Position numbers and translations under genes: made by a program | Shown: positions 37,704-47,692 of the stretch, in pieces | How the letters are laid out: every line of letters begins with the position of its first letter | Position numbering within the stretch: the first letter of the stretch is position 1 | DNA from: Bacteroidota bacterium | GTDB lineage: Bacteria; Bacteroidota; Rhodothermia; Balneolales; Balneolaceae | Reading direction: 5' to 3' | DNA length: 64,000 nt | Assembly (NCBI GenBank): GCA_027621355.1 | Contig: JAQCBZ010000005.1 | Span: 1 to 64,000, forward strand | The notes under the pieces: generated by a model | Seen by the model: the letters and a program-made list of their open reading frames with translations, nothing else | What the model was told of the DNA's origin: nothing | The model's database searches: none

Positions 37704-38133
37704 TTTTCAAGCCCTCAAAGACCATTTTGAGATCTTCGGCAACTTGCTCTGCCGTGCGACCTTCTATTCTGTGACGAGGAATCATCGCTTTGATTTCGCC
37801 GTCGACAAAATAGGCGAACGCAGGTGATGACGGGGGATAATCAGCAAACTTTGCTCTTGCATGGGCTGTTGCCTCCTTGTCTTGACCTGCAAAGACACTG
37901 TACATTCTGTCGGGATGTGTATCGCAGTGATCGAGGGCAATTTTCAAACCAGGGCGAGCATTCCCTGCAGCGCAACCACACACGCTATTAATCACAAGCA
38001 ACGTTGTCCCTTTTTCGGCCTCTTTGAAAGCTGCATCGACCTCTGCAGTTGTGGTACACTCTTTCACACCTTGAGTTGTGAGTTCTTCGCGCATCCACGC
38101 CGTGTCGGGGCCCGTGCCAAAACCAAATTGCAT
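37684..38133 (-). CDS. BrxA/BrxB (YphP/YqiW) family bacilliredoxin
   Basis: NSVCGCAAGNARPGLKIALDH CGC motif; FAGQDKEATAHARAKFADYPPSSPAFAYFVDGEI. Confidence 0.92.
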   Translation of the reverse strand: MQFGFGTGPDTAWMREELTTQGVKECTTTAEVDAAFKEAEKGTTLLVINSVCGCAAGNARPGLKIALDHCDTHPDRMYSVFAGQDKEATAHARAKFADYPPSSPAFAYFVDGEIKAMIPRHRIEGRTAEQVAEDLKMVFEGLKSEQPVR

Positions 38134-38238
38134 AACGGTAGTCCTAGTGTTTAGAGGTTGCTGATCAATACAATCATGATCTACACAAGATTTCTGTATT
38201 GAATATGAAAACTACTCAAAATTGAAGATTTTGTCCCT

Positions 38239-39108
38239 ATGAAACCACGCACTCTTTTACATTCATTTGCCTTTGCCTTAATCACACTCGGATTGATAGG
38301 CTGCTCAGGAAGCAAAAATACGGCTTCATTATCCACTATGGACACCTCCATGACGATAGATGGCGAGCCTGCTGAATGGGATCTGGAATCTACTCGGTTA
38401 TTGATGGATGATAGATTCCATATCTATGCCTCCAAAAATCCAGCCGGGGACGTTCTATATGTGTATATCAACGTAGCCAGTCCTTTTTTACAGGAGGCCG
38501 TTAAACGCTCGGGACTCACCCTTTATTTGAGCTCTGATAAAGAAAATCCCGAAGCCCGAGGTGTAACCTATCCTTCGGGCACCTTCAATCTGCTAAGGGA
38601 TAATCCAGGATTTTATGATGATTTTTTGCGTGACAAAGAGTGGCTTAGCAAAAGGGAAAATATTGATGATCTCCAGGCAAGTGAGTCAAGGATTTATCAA
38701 ACAACTACCCTCAAGGAGAAATACGATAAGAAATCAACTCAGGATGCTGCCAATGTTCCATTATCGATGATACAATCTGAGGGTACGGTGATAGGATTGG
38801 ACACCGTACAAACGGGATTATCCTTGGAATGGATGATTCCCCTGGACCGTACCGCGCCATTTCAGGTGGAGTCGGATGAACTCGTCATGGGGATTGCAAT
38901 CGAACCCCCCATGTTTGTGTTTCGCAGTGAAGAAGACATTACCCAACCCTCATCAAGAGTAGGGCAAGGATATGGAAGTGGCTATGGATATGGTGGCTAC
39001 GGGCAAGGACGCTATGGCCGTCGTCCCCAGCGTCGCGCCCCTACCGACCAAGGGCATGCCATTCGGCGTTCCCTTGGCGAAACAGAGGTTTGGTTTACAC
39101 TAAAGTAG
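38239..39108 (+). CDS. Putative lipoprotein with Gly/Tyr-rich C-terminal segment; function unknown
   Basis: Lipobox LIGCSG; SMTIDGEPAEWD motif; GQGYGSGYGYGGYGQGRYGRRPQRR. Confidence 0.7.
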   Translation: MKPRTLLHSFAFALITLGLIGCSGSKNTASLSTMDTSMTIDGEPAEWDLESTRLLMDDRFHIYASKNPAGDVLYVYINVASPFLQEAVKRSGLTLYLSSDKENPEARGVTYPSGTFNLLRDNPGFYDDFLRDKEWLSKRENIDDLQASESRIYQTTTLKEKYDKKSTQDAANVPLSMIQSEGTVIGLDTVQTGLSLEWMIPLDRTAPFQVESDELVMGIAIEPPMFVFRSEEDITQPSSRVGQGYGSGYGYGGYGQGRYGRRPQRRAPTDQGHAIRRSLGETEVWFTLK

Positions 39109-39190
39109 GCGCGGTTCGTCTATCGCACGTCACGATGTTTGGATCGCAGTTTCTATCCCATGCAGCGACGTCACAGACCTTATCTCCAGA

Positions 39191-39799
39191 TTACAGCGCA
39201 GCGTCGTAGTATGTTTGGACTTGCTCCCAGTTCACGACATTCCAAAACGCAGAGATGTAATCAGGACGACGGTTTTGATAATGCAAATAGTAGGCATGTT
39301 CCCACACATCAAGACCCAGAATAGGCGTATGTCCATCCATAATGGGGCTGTCCTGATTGGCCGTTGAGGTGACATGAAGTTTGCCTTGTCCATCCACCAC
39401 TAACCAAGCCCATCCAGAACCAAAACGTGTCGATGCCGCATTTGCAAAGGCTTCTTTGAATGCATCGAAGGATCCAAACTCAGCATCGATTGCCTCAGCC
39501 AAAGAGCCTGATGGTGATCCGGAACCGTTTGGCGATAGAATGGTCCAAAACAAATTATGATTGGCATATCCACCTCCATTATTGATTACACCTTGACGAA
39601 TCGAAGTGTCAACAGTGTCAAGGTTTTGCAAAACCTCTTCGATGGGCTTTTCTGCCAAGGCATGTCCTTCAAGGGCGGCGCTCACCTTCGAGGCATACCC
39701 TGCATGATGCTTGGTGTGGTGTATTTCCATCGTTTTAGCATCAAAATGAGGCTCTAAAGCATCATATGCATACGGGAGGTCGGGGAGTGTAAAAGCCAT
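39191..39799 (-). CDS. sodA: Fe/Mn superoxide dismutase (start likely 39799)
   Basis: [66 protein letters not shown]. Confidence 0.97.
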   Translation of the reverse strand: MAFTLPDLPYAYDALEPHFDAKTMEIHHTKHHAGYASKVSAALEGHALAEKPIEEVLQNLDTVDTSIRQGVINNGGGYANHNLFWTILSPNGSGSPSGSLAEAIDAEFGSFDAFKEAFANAASTRFGSGWAWLVVDGQGKLHVTSTANQDSPIMDGHTPILGLDVWEHAYYLHYQNRRPDYISAFWNVVNWEQVQTYYDAAL

Positions 39800-39943
39800 A
39801 ATCTTAGAATTATTGAATTGTTTCAACTGACTGTTATAAGGTAAAAAACGAGTGTCAAGTTGTCCACGTTCCCTTATCTTTTTTCCACGGTATTATCTAT
39901 TACTGTGCCTCCACGCTAGCAAGCATTCACCAACCCTCACGTT

Positions 39944-41404
39944 ATGTCAACCTCTTCCAAACATTTTGACCTTATTGTTCTCGGAAGTGGCCCTGCAGGG
40001 TACTCCTGTGCCGTCCAAGCTGCTAAAATGAATAAACGTGTGGTTGTGGTAGAAGCCCAACGTGACGAGTTAGGTGGGACATGGATTCACACAGGTACCG
40101 TTCCTAGCAAAGCTCTCAAAGAGGCAGCCAAAACCATTTTCAAGTTTCATAATCAGTTTGGGGACGAAAAAGGTCGTAAACCCTTTGAGCGTTTTCAAAT
40201 GGAAGACCTTATCCAGTATAAATCATCCATTTTGGAGTCCAAAGGACAGAAGATTATGGAGGATTTGGTGGGGTATGATGTGCAAATCATCCGAGGGCAT
40301 GGCGCACTGAAGGATCCCCATACGATCGACGTCACTCATGCTGATGGAAGTACATCCACACTGCAAGCAACCCATATATTGCTCGCTACAGGCAGTCGGC
40401 AGCCTCTACCCGAAACATTTGAACTCAACGGAACAACCGTCCTCGACATACGGGCGATCCTCACACTCACGCACATCCCACGTCGACTGACCATCGTTGG
40501 CAACACTGTAAATGCGTACGAGTTCGCGACTATTTTTGCTTCTTTAGGGACACATGTGGCTATTTTGTGTGGCAAGCCAGAGCTATTGTCATTTCTAGAT
40601 CGTCGGATCAAGAAGGAGATGCAAAAGGTACTCGATCACCTTGACATACGTTTGTTCACCTCTGCTACGATCGATCACATTACCAAAAACCCACTACGTA
40701 ACTGCACAGAGGTTGGCTTCCATAGTGAACCAGAACCCGATCGTCTTCAAATTCTGGAAACAGATCTTGTACTGCATGCTGGTTCTACCATACCGAATAC
40801 AGAGGGACTTGGACTTGAGCATGTGGGTGTCCAGCTCGATGAAAAAGGGGCCATATTGGTCAACGAAGGATACCAGACAGCCGAGCCCTCCATTTATGCC
40901 GCAGGGGATGTCGTGGGGACAACGTCTTTTGCCTCTGCTTCTTTCGTTCAAGGCTATTTAGCTGCGTGTCATATGCAGGGGGATACGGCATTTAATGCAG
41001 AACAAAATCAGTTAGTTCCATACGGGATCTACTCCATCCCAGAAATTGCAGGCGTTGGGCTTACGGAAGAAGAAGCCATTGAGCGTGGCTTTGATGTTGC
41101 CGCTGGACGGGCAAAGTATAAAAACGTGACCCAGGCGGATGTTTCGAGGACAGAATTAGGGGTCTTAAAGCTCGTTTTTGAGAAAAAAAGTCACAAGTTG
41201 CTTGGCGTACATATTCTGGGTGAATACGCAACAGATCTAATTCATACAGGGCAGTCGGTCATGGGAAATGGCGGGACCATTGATTATTTCACACAGTCCG
41301 TGATGAATTATCCAACCTTTAGTGAAGCTTACCGTTTGGCTGCTTTCCATGGCTTGAATCGACTAGAAAAGAATTTAAAACTTCTAGACACGAGCGAAGA
41401 TTAG
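39944..41404 (+). CDS. sthA: Soluble (Si-specific) NAD(P)+ transhydrogenase-like flavoprotein
   Basis: LIVLGSGPAGYSCAVQAAKMNKRVVVVE, GGTWIHTGTVPSKALKEA, IYAAGDVVG; SthA-like, lacking the redox Cys pair. Confidence 0.85.
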   Translation: MSTSSKHFDLIVLGSGPAGYSCAVQAAKMNKRVVVVEAQRDELGGTWIHTGTVPSKALKEAAKTIFKFHNQFGDEKGRKPFERFQMEDLIQYKSSILESKGQKIMEDLVGYDVQIIRGHGALKDPHTIDVTHADGSTSTLQATHILLATGSRQPLPETFELNGTTVLDIRAILTLTHIPRRLTIVGNTVNAYEFATIFASLGTHVAILCGKPELLSFLDRRIKKEMQKVLDHLDIRLFTSATIDHITKNPLRNCTEVGFHSEPEPDRLQILETDLVLHAGSTIPNTEGLGLEHVGVQLDEKGAILVNEGYQTAEPSIYAAGDVVGTTSFASASFVQGYLAACHMQGDTAFNAEQNQLVPYGIYSIPEIAGVGLTEEEAIERGFDVAAGRAKYKNVTQADVSRTELGVLKLVFEKKSHKLLGVHILGEYATDLIHTGQSVMGNGGTIDYFTQSVMNYPTFSEAYRLAAFHGLNRLEKNLKLLDTSED

Positions 41405-41413
41405 ACGGACGCT

Positions 41414-42292
41414 TTAAGGCTTTGCATAATGGATGGTCATAGGCCGTCCTTTTGCGTCTCGAGGGGACTCCACTTCTGGAAAAACCCTCCCAGCACCATT
41501 CACCGCCTGATAGCAGCCCCAGGCTAATGCCATGGCGTCCAGGACATCATCAGGCTGGACATCCTTTCTCTTTGTTTGAGTCATGCAATTCTCATAGCAC
41601 GAAGGTGCCTCAACAAACCCCTGAGTTTCAAGTAATACAAGTCGTTGATGTCGCCCCTCGGCCGTTTTCTTAGAGGCAAGCGATGGATGGTTTTGAGAGC
41701 GTTCAAACGAAGGGTCTGGTACGTTGCCTGGCGAGTGGCCTGGCGCGTGGTCTGTGGATAATGCAGGCATCCCATGTACCCAACACTGAAATTGCCATTC
41801 TGGGTGTGCTTCATGCAGACGCTCATCCGCATTATCGAGCCTATCCCAAAGAGCATCCATTTGTCGAATCTTGGGCATAAGATTCCATGCTTGAATCGAA
41901 CATTTCGAGCCAATAAGCTGGTGCTGGAAGGCCATTGCCTCGTGATACGAATCAAAATCAAGTACCTCACGAATGGGTGGCGTAAAGATGGAGGAGCGCT
42001 TGGATCCCAAAGCATCACGCACAGCAAGATCACACGCCCGTTTGGGTGCGTCCACATCCGTAGATGAGGCTAGGCCTATAGGGACATCGATCCAAGCTTG
42101 ATGACAGTTCTGGAGTAGATCAAAAAGATCCTCTTGCCCCATTAGCAGGCTCCACTCCACATGACTTACCTCACTCGTTGGCGAAACATCAGGGTTGGTG
42201 CGGAGCCATAGCGAAATAGCTATCCATCCTGCACGACATCCATCCAATCCCACCACTCGTTGTACTTCGGACTGAGTGGGCGAAGCGCTCAC
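41414..42292 (-). CDS. DUF429 domain protein
   Basis: VVGLDGCRAGWIAISLW, WIDVPIGLAS, KRACDLAVRDALGSKRSSIFTPPIREVL, DDVLDAMALAW. Confidence 0.82.
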   Translation of the reverse strand: MSASPTQSEVQRVVGLDGCRAGWIAISLWLRTNPDVSPTSEVSHVEWSLLMGQEDLFDLLQNCHQAWIDVPIGLASSTDVDAPKRACDLAVRDALGSKRSSIFTPPIREVLDFDSYHEAMAFQHQLIGSKCSIQAWNLMPKIRQMDALWDRLDNADERLHEAHPEWQFQCWVHGMPALSTDHAPGHSPGNVPDPSFERSQNHPSLASKKTAEGRHQRLVLLETQGFVEAPSCYENCMTQTKRKDVQPDDVLDAMALAWGCYQAVNGAGRVFPEVESPRDAKGRPMTIHYAKP

Positions 42293-44106
42293 GACTCTTG
42301 GTCGGTCTCTTGGGGCTTCACACCCTCAGCAAGCCGAATATGAAGCTCATCTAATTGTTCGGTAGATACAGCACTTGGTGACGCATCCATTAAACTTTGT
42401 GCACGCTGATTTTTGGGGAAGGCAATCACTTCACGGATGGAATCGGCGCCCGTCATAATCATTAAAATGCGATCCAGCCCTAACGCAATTCCGCCATGAG
42501 GGGGTGCTCCGTAGGAAAAGGCCTTTAATAAGAACCCAAACTTTTCTTCCGCCTCTTTTTCTCCAATACCGAGCAAGTCAAAGACCTTGCGCTGCATATC
42601 CTGCTCGTGTATCCGGATAGACCCTCCACCTATTTCACTACCGTTCAGGACCAAATCATACGCTCGGGACCTTACAGATCCAGGATCGGATTCCAATTGA
42701 GCAACATCCTCAGGATGGGGTGACGTAAATGGATGATGCAACGCAAAATAGCGCTGTTCTTCTTCGTCCCACTCTACTAACGGAAAATCAGTGACCCAGC
42801 AAAAGGCCCACGGCCCAAATGAGGATGGATGAGTCTCGCGCAGGTTCCACTCATCTGCAGCAAGCAACCTCATGGTGCCCATGTGGGAAAAAAGCTGCAT
42901 CCCTTCGCCTGCAAGGATTAGGACTAGATCCCCTTTTTCTGCTCCGGATGCCTCCATGATTGCCTGATGATGATCCTCCGTAAGGAATTTAGCAACACTA
43001 CTGGTCAGCCCCTCATCTGTCCATTTCGCATAAATCACACCCGGGACACCCGTCGCATGCTTCACTTTCTCAATAAATCGATCCAAGGCTCCACGCCCTA
43101 GGGAACCCTGCCCAGGGATACGAATTCCGAGAACATGCCCACCAGCTGCAACAGCACCATCAAACAGCTTAAACCCTGTGGAAGAGAGCACTTCAGATAG
43201 ATCTACAATGGGCGAACCAAAACGTACATCCGGCTTATCAGACCCATAGGAGTGAATCGCCTCCTCATAGGTCATCCGATGAAATGTCTTAGGCAGTTCA
43301 ACATCCATAAAGGTGGACCACAAATGCCCCATTAACCCTTCATGAAGCGTATATATATCTTCCTCATCCACAAAAGACATTTCCACATCGACCTGGGTAA
43401 ACTCAGGCTGTCGATCAGCACGTAAATCTTCGTCCCGGAAGCATTTCACAATTTGGACATATCGATCAAAGCCAGAAACCATCAGCATTTGCTTGTAGGT
43501 TTGTGGGCTTTGGGGTAATGCGTAGAAGGTTCCAGCATTCACACGACTAGGCACCAAATAGTCACGAGCACCCTCGGGTGTGGACTTCATCAAAACAGGC
43601 GTCTCAATCTCGGCAAAATCGTGTTGGTGGTAAAAACCACGAATAGCATGAGCAACCCTCGAACGCAATTGCAGCTTTTGCTGCAGGGGCTGACGACGTA
43701 GATCGAGGTAGCGGTATCGTAGTCGCAAGTCGTCTGATGCTTGTACGTCCGTTTTGACCTCAAATGGTGGCACATCGGACTTTGAATACACAACGAGTTC
43801 GGTGACGACAATTTCAATATCCCCAGTAGGTAACTCGGGGTTCTTTGATTCACGCTCTCGCACAACGCCACGACATCCAACCACATCTTCAGCTCTGAGT
43901 TTTGCCGCTTGCTGCATCATTTGGTCAGAAATAGCCTCATCAGATTCATCAATCACAATCTGCGTCACACCATAACGATCACGAACATCCGCAAACACAA
44001 GCCCCCCCAAATCACGATGACCGTCAATCCATCCATTAATGACAACATCCTTGGATTGATCGTCCAGTCGCAATTCACCACATGTGTGGGTTCGTTTGAG
44101 TAGCAT
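42289..44106 (-). CDS. aspS: Aspartate--tRNA ligase
   Basis: THTCGELRLDDQSKDVVINGWIDGHRDLGGLVFADVRDRYG, RYRYLDLRR, GIALGLDRILMIMTGADSIREVIAFPK. Confidence 0.97.
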   Translation of the reverse strand: MLLKRTHTCGELRLDDQSKDVVINGWIDGHRDLGGLVFADVRDRYGVTQIVIDESDEAISDQMMQQAAKLRAEDVVGCRGVVRERESKNPELPTGDIEIVVTELVVYSKSDVPPFEVKTDVQASDDLRLRYRYLDLRRQPLQQKLQLRSRVAHAIRGFYHQHDFAEIETPVLMKSTPEGARDYLVPSRVNAGTFYALPQSPQTYKQMLMVSGFDRYVQIVKCFRDEDLRADRQPEFTQVDVEMSFVDEEDIYTLHEGLMGHLWSTFMDVELPKTFHRMTYEEAIHSYGSDKPDVRFGSPIVDLSEVLSSTGFKLFDGAVAAGGHVLGIRIPGQGSLGRGALDRFIEKVKHATGVPGVIYAKWTDEGLTSSVAKFLTEDHHQAIMEASGAEKGDLVLILAGEGMQLFSHMGTMRLLAADEWNLRETHPSSFGPWAFCWVTDFPLVEWDEEEQRYFALHHPFTSPHPEDVAQLESDPGSVRSRAYDLVLNGSEIGGGSIRIHEQDMQRKVFDLLGIGEKEAEEKFGFLLKAFSYGAPPHGGIALGLDRILMIMTGADSIREVIAFPKNQRAQSLMDASPSAVSTEQLDELHIRLAEGVKPQETDQES

Positions 44107-44141
44107 TAATTCTAATTAGTGGATACTAACTCCAGTTAACA

Positions 44142-45428
44142 TTATGGTTGGGTGATTATTACGCCACTTTTCATAATAAAAGATGGGCGCTCCATCACCT
44201 CAATAGATTCAAACGGATTTCCTGGAACAGCCACAAGGTCAGCTATAAAGCCTGGAGCTACATGCCCGATTTCCTCCTCAAGCCCTAAGACCTTTGCAGC
44301 AATTGATGTGGCACTTTGAATGACTTCCATTACCGGCATCCCGGCCTCAACCATATAGCCAAACTCTTTTGCATTCTCACCGTGAGGAAACACTCCTGCA
44401 TCTGTTCCAAACGCTATGGGTACACCATAGGCATATGCTTTAGCAAACGTGCTGGTAATTTGGGGTCCAATTGCCTTCGCTTTTGGTACTACGATTTCAG
44501 GATAATATCCATCGATTTCAGCCTTTTCTGCGACAAAATTACCTGCTGAGATCGTCGGTACGTAATATGCACCCTTCTCAATCATTTTATCCATTACACG
44601 CTCACTCATGTAGGTACCGTGCTCAATGGTTCGCACGCCAGCCTCCACCGCACGCAACATGCCCTCCTCACCATGCGCATGAGCAGCAACGTGCATTTCA
44701 TAATCGTTTGCTGTTTCTACAATGGCGGCAAGTTCATCATTCAGGAACTGAGGGTTTTGGCCTGATTTTGCAACGCTCAAAACACCCCCAGTAGAGGTGA
44801 TTTTAATATGGTCTGCACCATTTTTGTATCGTTGACGTACAGCCTCTCTAGCCTCAAAAGGTCCGTTAATCACTCCTTCAGGAGGACCAGGTCGACCCAT
44901 GAGTTCATTTTTCCACCCATTCGTTGGATCTGCATGACCTCCAGTTGTAGCAATTGATTTTCCCACTGTGATCACTCTAGGACCAAGAGTGTATCCTTTA
45001 TTAATAGCATTTCGCAATGCGATATTCACCCCAGTACCACCTAAATCACGTACCGTTGTAAATCCTGCCATCAATGTCTTTTCGGCATAAACTGCCGACT
45101 GAAACGCTATATCAGCGTCGTTTAGCCTGTACGAATCAAGATATCTCGTTGGACTCGTTTCATTTTCTAAGTGAACATGCAGGTCAATCCAGCCAGGCAT
45201 GAGTGTATGATTGGATAGATCAAGGACTTCTGAACCATTATCTGGACTCAAGAAATCCTTCTCAACCGAAACAACATGCCCATCTTCAACGATCACAGTG
45301 ACATTTTGCAAAGGATTGTCTGTATAACCGTCGATAAGCTGACCCGCATGGATATAGATAGACTGTCCATAAAGTTGTGTAGAAAGCGAACATAGAATGG
45401 ATAGAAAGAGTAAGGGAAGCGTCTTCAT
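44142..45428 (-). CDS. Amidohydrolase-family protein (imidazolonepropionase/prolidase-like), secreted
   Basis: Signal peptide; LMPGWIDLHVHLENETSP, GFTTVRDLGGTG, TIEHGTYMS, FGTDAGVFPHGENAKEF. Confidence 0.9.
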   Translation of the reverse strand: MKTLPLLFLSILCSLSTQLYGQSIYIHAGQLIDGYTDNPLQNVTVIVEDGHVVSVEKDFLSPDNGSEVLDLSNHTLMPGWIDLHVHLENETSPTRYLDSYRLNDADIAFQSAVYAEKTLMAGFTTVRDLGGTGVNIALRNAINKGYTLGPRVITVGKSIATTGGHADPTNGWKNELMGRPGPPEGVINGPFEAREAVRQRYKNGADHIKITSTGGVLSVAKSGQNPQFLNDELAAIVETANDYEMHVAAHAHGEEGMLRAVEAGVRTIEHGTYMSERVMDKMIEKGAYYVPTISAGNFVAEKAEIDGYYPEIVVPKAKAIGPQITSTFAKAYAYGVPIAFGTDAGVFPHGENAKEFGYMVEAGMPVMEVIQSATSIAAKVLGLEEEIGHVAPGFIADLVAVPGNPFESIEVMERPSFIMKSGVIITQP

Positions 45429-45463
45429 AGTCGTCTCAATAATTAGAGAAAGAAGGGAATGAG

Positions 45464-45537
45464 TAGCGTGGGGCGGAATTGAACCGCCGACCTCCGGGTT
45501 ATGAATCCGACGCTCTAACCATCTGAGCTACCACGCC
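45464..45537 (-). tRNA. tRNA-Met (anticodon CAT)
   Basis: Reverse complement GGCGTGGTAGCTCAGATGGTTAGAGCGTCGGATTCATAACCCGGAGGTCGGCGGTTCAATTCCGCCCCACGCTA. Confidence 0.95.
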
Positions 45538-45691
45538 ATTATGAAATCTTAATGAGCCTATAAAATTAAGGACTTTTTTGCATAAACAATGGCTCTAAAG
45601 AAAATCCTATCTTAACTCTCAAGAAAAGTGCGTCCTGACGCACCTTAAGCCACACCTAGTGCAACCAAAAACGCATTCAAGAACGACTCGC

Positions 45692-47224
45692 ATGGCTAAT
45701 CGCATTACCTCACAAGAAACTGACTACGCTCAATGGTATCTGGATGTGATCCGGGAGGCCAAGTTAGCTGAACACTCTCCGGTTCGGGGTTCGATGATTA
45801 TTCGTCCCAATGGGTACGCCATCTGGGAGTCTATGCAAACGACCTTGGATCATATGTTCAAAGAGACAGGCCACGAAAACGCCTACTTCCCCCTCTTTAT
45901 CCCAAAATCGTTTCTCTCCAAAGAGGCAGAGCATGTGGAGGGTTTTGCGAAGGAGTGTGCAGTTGTCACTCATAGCCGCTTGCGTGCGACAGATGGCGGA
46001 GTAGATGTAGATCCTGACTCAAAGCTTGAGGAAGAGCTTATTGTCCGTCCCACATCAGAAACCATTATTTGGGATGCCTACCGTGGGTGGATACAGTCGT
46101 ATCGCGACCTACCTATTCTGATTAATCAATGGGCAAATGTTGTACGGTGGGAGATGAGAACGCGTCTTTTCCTGCGCACGATGGAATTTTTGTGGCAAGA
46201 GGGGCATACCGCTCATGCAACCCGTGACGAAGCGATTGATGAAACGCTAAAAATGCTTGAGGTCTATAAAACGTTTGCTGAACAGACGATGGCCATGCCT
46301 GTGATCACCGGGGTCAAAACAGCATCGGAGCGCTTTGCAGGTGCAGAGGATACCTATTGTATTGAGGCTATGATGCAAGACGGCAAGGCGCTTCAGGCTG
46401 GGACCTCTCATTTCTTGGGACAAAATTTTGCAAAGGCATTTGATGTGACCTACCAAACCAAAGAGGGTGGGTTGGAGCACGTTTGGGCAACCAGTTGGGG
46501 CGTCTCAACACGATTGATTGGGGGGATAATTATGACGCACAGCGATGATCAGGGGCTCGTCCTCCCTCCTGCTCTGGCTCCTCTACAGATTGTGATTGTG
46601 CCAATTTTCAAATCTGAGGAAGACTTGGATGCCATTGAAGCTCATTGCAAACCTTGGATAGAGGGCCTCAAATCTAGAGGTGTGAGGTGTAGATTTGATC
46701 ATCGCTCGCAGTACAAACCCGGCTTTAAATTTGCAGAACATGAAGCGCAGGGTGTTCCTATTCGTATTGCTATCGGTCGTCGAGATATGGATGGGCAGGT
46801 CGCTGAAGTGGCTAGAAGAGACACCTTATCCAAAGAAAGCATGCCAACAGACGATGCAACCCTCTTTTTAGATGGCTTGGTAGCGTTGCTGGACACCATT
46901 CAAGCAGATCTTTTAGCTTCGGCGCGATCAAGAATGATTGAGTCAACCCGCAAAGTGGATACCTATGAAGAGTTCAAAGAGGCCATAGAGCATGGAGGCT
47001 TTGTCATAGCCCACTGGGATGGCACCGCAGAGACTGAGAAAAAAATCAAAGAGGAGACCAAAGCAACCATTCGATGCATCCCACTTGGTGGTGACTTAGG
47101 TGCTCACTTTAATGACTATTTAGGGCTTCAAGGATCAACCCAAGAGGGTACACCTTCACTAGCGCCTTGCATGGTGACAGGTACACCTGAAGTGCGTCCT
47201 GTCCTTTTTGCAAGATCGTACTAA
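45692..47224 (+). CDS. proS: Proline--tRNA ligase, eukaryote-like type (start likely 45692)
   Basis: [62 protein letters not shown]. Confidence 0.96.
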   Translation: MANRITSQETDYAQWYLDVIREAKLAEHSPVRGSMIIRPNGYAIWESMQTTLDHMFKETGHENAYFPLFIPKSFLSKEAEHVEGFAKECAVVTHSRLRATDGGVDVDPDSKLEEELIVRPTSETIIWDAYRGWIQSYRDLPILINQWANVVRWEMRTRLFLRTMEFLWQEGHTAHATRDEAIDETLKMLEVYKTFAEQTMAMPVITGVKTASERFAGAEDTYCIEAMMQDGKALQAGTSHFLGQNFAKAFDVTYQTKEGGLEHVWATSWGVSTRLIGGIIMTHSDDQGLVLPPALAPLQIVIVPIFKSEEDLDAIEAHCKPWIEGLKSRGVRCRFDHRSQYKPGFKFAEHEAQGVPIRIAIGRRDMDGQVAEVARRDTLSKESMPTDDATLFLDGLVALLDTIQADLLASARSRMIESTRKVDTYEEFKEAIEHGGFVIAHWDGTAETEKKIKEETKATIRCIPLGGDLGAHFNDYLGLQGSTQEGTPSLAPCMVTGTPEVRPVLFARSY

Positions 47225-47236
47225 TCCTCTCTCGCG

Positions 47237-47617
47237 GTGACAACCTCAAATACATGGTCCTGGGTGGGATTTACGCTATTCACTCTAGCGCTTTTGTGGT
47301 TGACACTTACCCCCATGGACAGACCCTCTGTGAATCCTGGTGGATTCCTCGATAAAATGGCACATTTCAGCCTTTTCGGTTTCTGGAGCTATCTCTTCGG
47401 ATCGTTTATGGATGGAAAATGGAAGGGAGTGCACCTATTTGCCCTAACTGCGGTCGTCGGTACCCTGTTTGGCGCCTTGGTGGAAGGCTTGCAACTGACA
47501 CTTGCAGTGGGACGCTCTTTTGAAGTATTAGACATGGTCGCTAATGCAGCCGGTGCCACTTGTGCTGGGATTGCTACTTCTTTAAATCTTGGGTTAAGGC
47601 GTTGGAGAACCGAATGA
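47237..47617 (+). CDS. VanZ-like membrane protein
   Basis: DKMAHFSLFGFWSYLFG, EGLQLTLAVGRSFEVLDMVANAAGATCAG. Confidence 0.82.
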   Translation: MTTSNTWSWVGFTLFTLALLWLTLTPMDRPSVNPGGFLDKMAHFSLFGFWSYLFGSFMDGKWKGVHLFALTAVVGTLFGALVEGLQLTLAVGRSFEVLDMVANAAGATCAGIATSLNLGLRRWRTE

Positions 47618-47692
47618 AATCGTGTATACTAAAAGCTCAACTGTGCCGTCAATATGTAAGGGCCCATTGAACTACGCTAATCAAACTAGATT

